Source of the DNA: Pseudomonadota bacterium | GTDB taxonomy: Bacteria; Pseudomonadota; Alphaproteobacteria; Caulobacterales; Caulobacteraceae | DNA: 26,434 nucleotides | Direction of reading: 5' to 3' | Assembly: GCA_023412655.1 (NCBI GenBank) | Contig: JAEYNH010000004.1 | Location: 1 to 26,434, forward strand | Shown here: one piece after another, positions 16,587 to 23,622 of the stretch | How positions within the stretch are numbered: position 1 is the stretch's first letter | How the letters are laid out: every line of letters begins with the position of its first letter | Translations under genes and position numbers: made by a program | The notes under the pieces: generated by a model | The model's input: the letters and a program-made list of their open reading frames with translations, nothing else | Told to the model about the DNA's origin: nothing | Databases searched by the model: none

Positions 16587-17032
16587 TGCCGGGGGTGACG
16601 CTCAGGCCGGCGGCTCCGGGCGACGCGCCTGCGCTGAACCGGCTGATGCAGGCCTCGTCGGCCTACCACGGCGAGTACGCCCCCATGCTGCAGGGGTACG
16701 CTATCACCCCCGAGCAGATCGCCCGGGACCTGTTCGTGGTCGCCGAGGACAGCGGCGGGATCCTGGGGTTCTACAGCCTCGTCATCGAGGGCGATCCCGA
16801 GCTGGACCTGATGTTCGTGGCCGACGCGGCCCAGGGCCGGGGTCTGGGCGAGCGCCTGTTCCGGCACATGGCCTCGCAGGCCCGGGCGCTGGGCATCGAC
16901 GCGGTCAAGGTCGTCTCCAATCCGCCGGCCGAGGGCTTCTACCGCCGCATGGGATGCGAGCGCATCGGGACCCGACGGCCGAAAGGGCGGGTCACCTGGA
17001 CCCAGCCCATCCTCTACCTGCGCCTGGCCTAG
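16586..17032 (+). CDS. GNAT family N-acetyltransferase
   Basis: This is a 148-residue protein of the GCN5-related acetyltransferase fold. The acetyl-CoA site is visible as AQGRGLGERLFRHM (motif A, near residue 88), followed by VKVVSNPPAEGFYRRMGCERIG (motif B). The ATG at 16586 uses the last A of the rmlA TAA stop (TAATG), so it is co-translated with the dTDP-sugar genes. That coupling hints at a sugar or cell-surface substrate, but the sequence does not identify one; standalone GNATs often act on amines or protein ends. Its TAG interlocks with the stop of the convergent permease gene in CTAG (17029-17032). Confidence 0.88.
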   Translation: MPGVTLRPAAPGDAPALNRLMQASSAYHGEYAPMLQGYAITPEQIARDLFVVAEDSGGILGFYSLVIEGDPELDLMFVADAAQGRGLGERLFRHMASQARALGIDAVKVVSNPPAEGFYRRMGCERIGTRRPKGRVTWTQPILYLRLA

Positions 17033-18441
17033 GCGCGCGCCAGTCGGCTGCGGGTGCGGGCGAAGGCCAGATAGACCACCACCCCGATCGTGTTCCAGAT
17101 CAGGAAGTTGCGCATGGTGGTCAGCGGAAGGCTGGTGAACAGCCAGATGCAGCCGCCGATGGCCAGCACCCCGACCACCGGCCACAGGGGCGTGCGGAAG
17201 GGCCGGTGCGCATCGGGCTCCCGGCGACGCAGGATCATCATGCAGGCGGCGGTGGCGATGAAGGCGATCAGTGTGCCCGCATTGGCCAGGGCGGCGATCT
17301 CGCCCAGGGGGAAGATGCCGGCGATCACCGCCGCCACCACGCCCGTGAAGATGGTGACCAGGGCGGGCACGCCCCGTCCGCTGACCTTGGCGAGGCCCGC
17401 CGGCAGCAGGCCGGCGCGGGCCATGGCGAAGAAGATTCGGCTCTGGCCTTACATGAAGGCCATGATCACCGCCGGGAGGGCCACGAAGGCCACCGCCGCC
17501 ATCATGCCCGCGGCCAGCGGATGGCCCAGGGCCCGCAGGACCAGGGCCAGCGGCTCCTCGCTCGTCGCCAGTTCGGCCGCAGGCATGGCGCCCAGGGCCG
17601 CGGCGGCCACCACCATGTAGATGACCGTGCAGATCAGCATCGAGCCGACGATGCCGATGGTCAGGTCGCGGCCCGGATTCTTGGCCTCCTCCGCCGCCGT
17701 GGAGATGGCGTCGAAGCCGTAGAAGGCGAAGAAGATGATGGCCGCCGCCGCCATGACCCCGACCCGCGCGCCGTCCGCGTTGGTCGTCGGGAGGAAGCCG
17801 TTGGGCATGAAGGGCTGGAAGTTGGCGGCGTTGAAGCCCGCCACCGCCACCGCCACGAACACGGCCAGGGCAAGCAGCTTCAGGATCACCAGGACGAAGT
17901 TGACGTTGGCGCTCTCGCGGGTGCCGGCCAGCAGCAGGGCGCTCACCGCCAGGGCGATGAACACCGCCGGCAGGTTCACGACACCGCCGGCGTGGGGCCC
18001 GGCGATCAGTGCGGTCGGCAGTTCAAGGCCCGCCTGGTGCTGCAGGAAGCCCACGGCATAGGCGCTCCAGCCCACCGACACGGCGCTGCAGACCACCGTG
18101 TACTCGAGGATCAGGCTCCAGCCGACGATCCAGGCCAGGAGCTCCCCCAGCACGGTGTAGGAATAGGTGTAGGCGCTGCCGGCCGCCGGCATCATGGTCG
18201 CCATCTCGGCGTAGGCCAGGGCGGCGCAGGCGCAGACGGCGCCCGCCAGGACGAACGAAAGGATCACCGCCGGTCCCGCCAGGCCCGCGCCGACGCCGGT
18301 GAGGGTGAGGATGCCTGTGCCGACGATCGCCCCCACGCCCAGGGCCACGAGGTGCGGCCAGCTCAACGTCCGCCGCAGGCCGCTGCCGTGCTCCGAGACC
18401 TGCGAGGCGGCGAGCGGCTTTCGGCGCGTGATGAAGCTCAT
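17029..18441 (-). pseudogene. APC-family (cationic amino-acid type) permease gene interrupted by an in-frame TAA
   Basis: This is an inner-membrane amino-acid permease gene of 471 codons including its final stop, with the normal length and about 12 hydrophobic segments of the APC superfamily, cationic amino-acid transporter (YfnA-like) type: SWPHLVALGVGAIVGTGIL near the start, the EYTVVCSAVSVGWS helix, FFAFYGFDAISTAAEEAKNP. Codon 331 (17451-17449) is TAA. On both sides the same frame continues the family sequence: MAFM, stop, GQSRIFFAMARAGLLPAG, where relatives usually have Tyr or another aromatic/hydrophobic residue. One base change (TAC or TAT to TAA) therefore explains it. If real, the product stops at residue 330 and loses the last helices. 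GGGGGAGGAAACG before the ATG at 18441 is a strong ribosome site. A sequencing error or readthrough is possible. Confidence 0.9.
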
Positions 18442-18549
18442 CGTTTCCTCCCCCTTGGAACCGCAACCATGCGCTGAGCTGCCGGCCCTGGACAAGCCTT
18501 GCCTTGGCTATAGCCTGACGACGCAATTTTCTTGCGGGGGAGTCTTCGA

Positions 18550-20313
18550 ATGCGTCACCTGCTGCCGGCCGCCTGCGCGGCCCTGGTCCTTCTCGCCCAA
18601 CCCGCCATGGCTCAGGAGACCGCCGGGGATGCGGCGGTGAGCCGCCTGGTGGCCGACTACGAGGCCTGGTGGCTTTCCGAGGATCCGTTCACCGCCGGCA
18701 GGCTGGGCGACCGGTCGGCGCTGGCCAGGTTGCCCGACGTGACGCCCGCAGCCGACGCCCGGCGCAAGGCGTCGCTCGAGGGTTTCCGCGCGCGGCTGGC
18801 GGCGATCCCCGACACCGGGCTGACGGCCGAGGCGAAGCTCAATCGCGACCTGCTGGCCTGGACGGTGGACTCCAGTCTTTCCCGCATCCGCCTGGACGAC
18901 GCGCGGATGCCGATCTCCAGCGACGGCGGCTTCTACGACATCCTCGACTACTTCGCCTCGGTCACACCGGTCCGCAGCCGCGAGGATGCGCTGGCGTGGA
19001 TCGGCCGGCTCGAGGCCGCGCCGAAGAACTTCAACGACCATGTGGCGAACACCCGACGGGGCCTGAAGACCGGCTTCACCCAGCCGCGCGTCACGGTCGA
19101 GGCGGTGATCAAGGCGCTGAAGGAGCGGCAGGCGGTGTCGGGCGACGACGATCCGCTGCTCAAGCCCCTGGCCAGGCTGCCCGCCACCATCCCGGCCGCC
19201 GAACAGGCCCAGCTGCGCGCCCGGGCCCGGGCGGCCGCCGACGGCCTGCGGCCGCTGCGCGCCGATTTCATCACCTTCCTGGAGCGGGACTATCTGCCCG
19301 CCGCGCGCAAGGGTCTGGGCGCCCGCAGCCTGCCGGACGGCGAGGCCTACTACCGCTTTGTGGTCCGCGACCACACCACCACCGACCTCACTCCCGACCA
19401 GATCCACGACCTGGGCCGCGCCGAGGTGGCCCGCATCCGGGCCCGCATGGAAGTGGTGATGAAGGAAGCGGGGTGGACCGGCGACCTCGCCGGCTTCATC
19501 GACATGCTCCGCAAGGATCCGCAGTTCTACGCCAAGTCGCGCGAGGAGCTGCTGGAGAAGGCCTCCGAGATCGCCAAGCGGATCGACGACCAGCTTCCGG
19601 GCTATTTCGCGACCCTGCCCCGCCTGCCCTACGGGGTGCGGCCGGTGCCTCGGGAGCTCGAGGCGGGCTACACCACGGGACGCTATTTCCCGGGCAGCCC
19701 GGAGCAGGGTGTGGCGGGCGGCTACATGGTCAACACCTATGCCCTGGACCAAAGGCCGCTCTACGAGCTGCCCGCGCTCACCGCCCACGAGGCGGTCCCC
19801 GGCCACCACCTGCAGATCGCCCTGTCCCAAGAGCTGAAGGACGTGCCGGCGTTCCGACGCGAGGGCGGCTATTCCGCCTATGTGGAAGGCTGGGGCCTCT
19901 ATTCCGAGAAGGTGGCCGGCGAGATGGGCATCTACCGGACGCCCTATGAGCGGTTCGGTCAGCTTTCCTACGAGATGTGGCGCGCCTGCCGGCTGGTGTC
20001 GGACACGGGCATCCATTGGAAGGGCTGGACCATCGACCAGGCCAAGGCCTGCTTCCTGGAGAACACCGCCCTCGCGCCCCTGAACATCGACGTCGAGGTG
20101 GCCCGCTACGTCTCCTGGCCGGGCCAGGCCCTGGCCTACAAGGTGGGCGAGCTCACCTATGTGCGCCTGCGGGAAAAGGCCCAGGCCGCCCTCGGCGAGA
20201 AGTTCGACCTGCGCCGCTTCCACGACGCCGTCCTGCTCGCCGGCCCGCTGCCGATGAGCGTGCTGGAATCCCGCGTGGACGCCTGGATCGTGGCCGAGAG
20301 GCAACGCTCCTGA
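18550..20313 (+). CDS. Secreted DUF885 family protein, putative zinc metallopeptidase
   Basis: The 587-residue product begins with a Sec signal peptide (MRHLLPAACAALVLLAQPAMAQ, cleavage probably after AMA or AMAQ), so it is periplasmic or exported. The DUF885 core contains HEAVPGHHLQ with His413, Glu414 and His419/His420, followed by EGWGLYSEKVAGEMG with a further candidate metal-binding Glu; this arrangement suggests a zinc peptidase, although the family reaction is little studied. The ATG at 18550 has GGGGGAG 9 bases before it; a longer frame from 18532 overlaps that site. It is divergent from the broken permease gene and lies 139 bases before the redox lipoprotein gene on the same strand. 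Confidence 0.9.
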   Translation: MRHLLPAACAALVLLAQPAMAQETAGDAAVSRLVADYEAWWLSEDPFTAGRLGDRSALARLPDVTPAADARRKASLEGFRARLAAIPDTGLTAEAKLNRDLLAWTVDSSLSRIRLDDARMPISSDGGFYDILDYFASVTPVRSREDALAWIGRLEAAPKNFNDHVANTRRGLKTGFTQPRVTVEAVIKALKERQAVSGDDDPLLKPLARLPATIPAAEQAQLRARARAAADGLRPLRADFITFLERDYLPAARKGLGARSLPDGEAYYRFVVRDHTTTDLTPDQIHDLGRAEVARIRARMEVVMKEAGWTGDLAGFIDMLRKDPQFYAKSREELLEKASEIAKRIDDQLPGYFATLPRLPYGVRPVPRELEAGYTTGRYFPGSPEQGVAGGYMVNTYALDQRPLYELPALTAHEAVPGHHLQIALSQELKDVPAFRREGGYSAYVEGWGLYSEKVAGEMGIYRTPYERFGQLSYEMWRACRLVSDTGIHWKGWTIDQAKACFLENTALAPLNIDVEVARYVSWPGQALAYKVGELTYVRLREKAQAALGEKFDLRRFHDAVLLAGPLPMSVLESRVDAWIVAERQRS

Positions 20314-20317
20314 TCGA

Positions 20318-20352
20318 TGTTTACAAAACCAGTCTGAACGCTGTTTAGAAAT
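20318..20352 (+). promoter_or_regulatory. AT-rich spot with a direct repeat upstream of the redox lipoprotein gene
   Basis: TGTTTACAAAA at 20318-20328 and TGTTTAGAAAT at 20342-20352 form an imperfect direct repeat spaced 24 bases, in an AT-rich island in otherwise GC-rich DNA, about 100 bases before the ATG at 20453. This could be a regulator-binding site or part of a promoter. I cannot assign clean -35/-10 boxes. Confidence 0.3.
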
Positions 20353-20452
20353 ATTCGTGCAACGTGGTTCTGCTGCGCTGCGCGACTGAACGAATTCAGG
20401 GACCGGACCGAAGCCTCGAAAAATGGGGCGCGGCCTTGGGGAGGAGACTGGG

Positions 20453-22534
20453 ATGACGAAGGCACGCATTTCCGTGCTGGGCGTGCTGGCCAGCGCCGGC
20501 ATGCTCTATGGCTGCGCCACCGACGAGCAGGCGGTCAGCGCCCTGACCAATGCGGCGAATGTCGCGGCGGCGGAGCCGACCGGCTCGGCCACGCTGGTGA
20601 CCGTCGACAACTTCATGCTGCCGGACGAGACCCTGATGGGTCACGAGCTGTACCGGCTGGCCGACGCCAAGGCGATCGTCATCATCACCCAGGCCAACGG
20701 CTGCCCGATCTCGCGCAGCCTCGCCCCTGCGGTGCGCGAGCTGAAGGCCAGGTATGAGGGCAAGGGCGTCGAGTTCCTGATGCTCAACTCGGCCCTGCAG
20801 GACAGCCGTGACGCGGTGGCGAAGGAAGCCGCCGAGTACAACTTCGACATTCCGGTGCTGCTCGATTCCAACCAGCTGGTGGGCGAGCAACTGGGCGTGA
20901 CCCGCACCGGCGAGTTCTTCGTCATCGACCCCAAGACCTGGAAGGTGGTCTATCGGGGGCCGCTGGATGATCGCCGCGACTACGGCGTGCAGAAGGCCGT
21001 AGCCACCCACAACTGGACCGCCGACGCCATCGACGCGACCCTTGCCGGCCGCGCCGCCCTGGCCGCCGGACGGCCTTCGCCCGGCTGCCTCATCGACTTC
21101 CCCGAGCGGGCGAAGAAGGCGCAGCACACGCAGATCTCCTACGTGAAGGACGTGGCGCCGATCCTCGAGGAGAAGTGCGTCGCCTGTCACCAGCCGGGCT
21201 CCATCGGGCCGTTCTCGATGACCAGCTACGAGATGGTGAAGGGCTTCTCGCCGATGATCCGCGAGGTGATCCGCACCGACCGGATGCCGCCCTGGAACGT
21301 CAGCCCGCACGTGGGCCAGTTCAAGGATGACCGCAGCCTGACGAAGGCCGAGATCAAGACCCTCGTGCACTGGATCGAGGCCGGCGCGCCCCGGGGCGAG
21401 GGGCCCGATCCGCTGGCCAAGCCCCGCCCCGCGCTCGCCGACTGGCCGCTGGGCAAGCCGGACCTGGTCCTCGACATTCCGTCCTACAAGATCCCCGCCT
21501 CGGGCGTGGTCGACTACCAGCGGCCGTGGGTCGCCAACCCGCTCACCGAGGGCAAGTGGATCAAGGCGTCCACCTACAAGATCGGCTCGCGCCAGGGCGT
21601 GCACCACTACCTGTCCGGCTATGTGAAGCCGGAGGATCTCCCCAAGCCGGGTGAGCAGGCCAACGAGATGCGCTGGGGCGCTGGCGTGGGCGGCTATGCC
21701 GTGGGCGCCGACTCGACCTTCTGGCCGACCAACGTCGGCACCTACCTGCCGCCGGGCGGCGGGGTGGCCTTCCAGGCCCACTACACGCCCTTCGGCAAAG
21801 AGGAGCTCGAGAAGTCCCAGATCGGCATCTACTTCTACAAGGACAACGAACTCCCCGAGCTGATGATGCGCAGCACGGTGGTGATCGACAACACCATCGT
21901 CATCCCGCCGGGCGCGGCGCGTCACCAGGAAACCGCCTACGTCGAGTTTCCCAAGGAGGCGCTGCTCTACTCGGCCTTCCCGCACGCCCACTACCGCGGC
22001 TACGCCTCGGACCTGTGGATCCAGTACCCGGACGGCAAGAAGAAGATGCTGCTGGCGATGCCCCGCTACGACTTCAACTGGCAGCGGGAGTACACCTTCG
22101 CCGAGCCGGTGAAGGTGCCGGCGGGCTCGAGGATCGTCGCGAACTACTGGTACGACAACTCCAAGCGGAACCCGGCCAACCCCGACCCGACCAAGGAAGT
22201 CGTCTGGGGCGACCAGTCCTTCGAGGAGATGTTCTTCACCTCGCTCCGCTTCCGCTGGACGGATGAGACGGCGAAGAACCAGGTCAACTACGACGAGGTG
22301 ATGATGCAGACCCGCATGCTCGGCATGCTGGACGACAATCTCGACGGCAAGCTGCAGAAGGCCGAGCTGAAAGGCCAGTTCGGCAAGCAGCTGGCCAGCT
22401 TCTTCGGCCAGATCGACCGCAACGCCTCGGGCGCGCTGGAACGGGACGAGCTGGCCGCGGTGCAGGAGATGCTGTTCCAGCGCCGGCGGCAGGCCGAGCG
22501 GCGGCAGCAGGGCTCCACCCCCGGCGGCCGCTAG
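20453..22534 (+). CDS. Multidomain redox lipoprotein: redoxin, haem c site, PHM-like copper monooxygenase, EF-hands
   Basis: This is a 693-residue lipoprotein with lipobox LYGC (Cys21). A thioredoxin/redoxin-like domain follows (about 50-205) with one cysteine in NGCPIS (Cys84) rather than a CXXC pair. Next comes a single cytochrome c site, CVACH (242-246), with MPPW at 278-281. From about 340 to 605 the pattern is that of copper type II, ascorbate-dependent monooxygenases: His384-His385 (GVHHYLSGYV) with His443 (QAHY) as one copper site, and His511/His513 (PHAHY) with Met593 (EEMFF) as the other. The tail has two EF-hand loops, Asp627 to Glu638 and Asp655 to Glu666. Expected location is the cell envelope, facing the periplasm or outside. 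GGGGAGGAG precedes the ATG. A related domain order is, to my recollection, known from planctomycete and acidobacterial proteins; substrate unknown. Confidence 0.88.
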   Translation: MTKARISVLGVLASAGMLYGCATDEQAVSALTNAANVAAAEPTGSATLVTVDNFMLPDETLMGHELYRLADAKAIVIITQANGCPISRSLAPAVRELKARYEGKGVEFLMLNSALQDSRDAVAKEAAEYNFDIPVLLDSNQLVGEQLGVTRTGEFFVIDPKTWKVVYRGPLDDRRDYGVQKAVATHNWTADAIDATLAGRAALAAGRPSPGCLIDFPERAKKAQHTQISYVKDVAPILEEKCVACHQPGSIGPFSMTSYEMVKGFSPMIREVIRTDRMPPWNVSPHVGQFKDDRSLTKAEIKTLVHWIEAGAPRGEGPDPLAKPRPALADWPLGKPDLVLDIPSYKIPASGVVDYQRPWVANPLTEGKWIKASTYKIGSRQGVHHYLSGYVKPEDLPKPGEQANEMRWGAGVGGYAVGADSTFWPTNVGTYLPPGGGVAFQAHYTPFGKEELEKSQIGIYFYKDNELPELMMRSTVVIDNTIVIPPGAARHQETAYVEFPKEALLYSAFPHAHYRGYASDLWIQYPDGKKKMLLAMPRYDFNWQREYTFAEPVKVPAGSRIVANYWYDNSKRNPANPDPTKEVVWGDQSFEEMFFTSLRFRWTDETAKNQVNYDEVMMQTRMLGMLDDNLDGKLQKAELKGQFGKQLASFFGQIDRNASGALERDELAAVQEMLFQRRRQAERRQQGSTPGGR

Positions 22535-22565
22535 GAGCGAGCCTCAACCTGAGCCTCCAAGCCAA

Positions 22566-22604
22566 GGGCCCCGCGGGTGACCGCGGGGCCCTTTTCTTTC
22601 TTCT
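22566..22604 (+). terminator. Rho-independent terminator after the redox lipoprotein gene
   Basis: GGGCCCCGCGG (22566-22576) and CCGCGGGGCCC (22581-22591) form a perfect 11-bp stem with a GTGA tetraloop, followed directly by a pyrimidine tract rich in T (TTTTCTTTCTTC). It lies 31 bases after the stop of the plus-strand gene; the T-tract orientation fits plus-strand termination. Confidence 0.93.
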
Positions 22605-22624
22605 TTCGACCCTGTGGCGACCGA

Positions 22625-23260
22625 CTAGTCGGTCCAGATGTCGTGGATGTCGCCCTTGCGGTTCAGCATGCGGACCGCGCGCTTGACCACCGCGATGAGC
22701 CGCTCGCGGCGGGCGCTCTCGTCATAGGTCATGGCCCCGCGGGCCAGCCCCTCCAGCAGGAAGCGGCCGAGATCGCGGCTGGTCTGGAAACGCGGATCGG
22801 CGCCGGCCTGCACCATGGCGCCGAACCGGTCGCCGCCCAGCTGGGCATGGTCGAAGGCGCTCTGGGCCGTGACCAGCCGCTCGCGCAGCATCGGGTCGGT
22901 GCGGGCCGCGGCCTCCAGCTCGGCGAAGGCGATGAACGGGATTTCGTGCAGCAGGGCCCAGTAGCTGTCGATGGCGTGCTCGGCGGCGTCCACGCCGGGC
23001 GGCGGCGAGGCGGCGGCCTGCTCCAGCAGCCGGGCGCGGTTCAGTTCGATGTGGGCTATGGCGGCCTCCACCAGCTCCTCGCGGGTCGAGAAGTGGTAGA
23101 GCATGGCGCCGCGGGTCAGTCCGGCGGCGTCGGCGATGACCGCGTTGGTGGCGGCGTGATAGCCGATCTCCGCGAAGAGGCGCATGGCCGCTTCCAGAAT
23201 GCGCGCACGTGTCCGCTGCGACTTCGGCGTCGCCTTGGCGGGATAGGCTCGGGCGTCCAT
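22625..23260 (-). CDS. TetR family transcriptional regulator
   Basis: This is a 211-residue one-component regulator. The N-terminal DNA-binding domain reads TRARILEAAMRLFAEIGYHAATNAVIADAAGLTRGAMLYHFSTREELVEAAI (split here only for description; roughly residues 19-70), with the recognition helix in GLTRGAMLYHF. The remaining helical domain is the variable ligand-binding part, so the inducer is unknown. The ATG at 23258-23260 is preferred; a TTG three codons upstream is possible and neither has a strong ribosome site. It is convergent with the redox lipoprotein gene and divergent from the rearranged locus on its right, which makes either a possible target besides itself. Confidence 0.9.
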   Translation of the reverse strand: MDARAYPAKATPKSQRTRARILEAAMRLFAEIGYHAATNAVIADAAGLTRGAMLYHFSTREELVEAAIAHIELNRARLLEQAAASPPPGVDAAEHAIDSYWALLHEIPFIAFAELEAAARTDPMLRERLVTAQSAFDHAQLGGDRFGAMVQAGADPRFQTSRDLGRFLLEGLARGAMTYDESARRERLIAVVKRAVRMLNRKGDIHDIWTD

Positions 23261-23279
23261 CGGACCCAATGTTCTTGGC

Positions 23280-23293
23280 GACCTGGGGAGGTC
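23280..23293. promoter_or_regulatory. Inverted repeat just upstream of tetR, possible operator
   Basis: GACCT and AGGTC flank a GGGG centre, making a 14-base dyad 19 bases upstream of the tetR ATG. A TetR protein often represses its own gene through a dyad placed here. The arms are short, so chance is a real alternative. Confidence 0.3.
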
Positions 23294-23377
23294 TGCTCTC
23301 TAGTCAAAACCCCTAGCAGGACAAGGGAAACCCACGCCAGGAATTCAAGGGGCTTCACAGCACTGACATGCAATCAG

Positions 23378-23390
23378 CCTAGCGGCTAGG
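23378..23390. promoter_or_regulatory. Second inverted repeat (CCTAGC G GCTAGG)
   Basis: This is a perfect 6-bp-arm dyad with one central base, in the gap between the divergent tetR gene and the phosphoesterase remnant, 27 bases before the remnant's GTG. Its arms differ from those of the dyad at 23280-23293, so both cannot be copies of one site. It could be an operator or a promoter element of the remnant gene. Confidence 0.3.
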
Positions 23391-23416
23391 CGGTCCATGG
23401 ACGCAGAGGGCTTTAC

Positions 23417-23546
23417 GTGAGCGATCCCGGCGTTCTTCGCTTCCGCAGCGTCTTCCTTTACGACATCCACCTGGGCGGCCCGCGGTTGCCACGCCGAACT
23501 GTTGCTCGACTTCATACGGTTCATTGAGTGCGCGCGGCTCTACCTC
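23417..23546 (+). pseudogene. Remnant of an LpxH-like metallophosphoesterase gene (5' end, frameshifted, truncated)
   Basis: A GTG with AGAGG about 10 bases upstream opens a frame reading VSDPGVLRFRSVFLYDIHLGG. The conserved metal-binding Asp-x-His of calcineurin-like phosphoesterases is present in DIHLG, matching the opening of UDP-2,3-diacylglucosamine diphosphatase-like proteins (RSVFISDIHLGTRGC...). After LGG one extra base, near 23478-23481, shifts the frame. From 23482 the +1 frame restores the family sequence: RGCHAELLLDFIRFIECARLYL. At 23547, where relatives continue VGDIIDGW, similarity ends abruptly and the frame runs into a stop at 23607-23609. So only about 45 of some 270 codons survive, with a frameshift. 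Function must be lost. The match is from memory of the family, not a search. Confidence 0.78.
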
Positions 23547-23622
23547 CCGGGCGGGTTCGCCGGCAGCCTGAGCCTCAAGCCCGCGTTGACTTGCCGCCGC
23601 AACTCGTGACAGTGGCGCTGCC

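Noticed and set aside
16954..18477. 507-codon plus-strand frame opposite the permease
   Set aside because: Its composition (His, Arg, Gly, Asp, Gln) is that of a high-GC antisense shadow; the opposite strand encodes clear membrane helices.
18508..20502. 664-codon minus-strand frame opposite the DUF885 gene
   Set aside because: Antisense shadow with no recognisable domain; the plus strand has a signal peptide and the HEAVPGHH motif.
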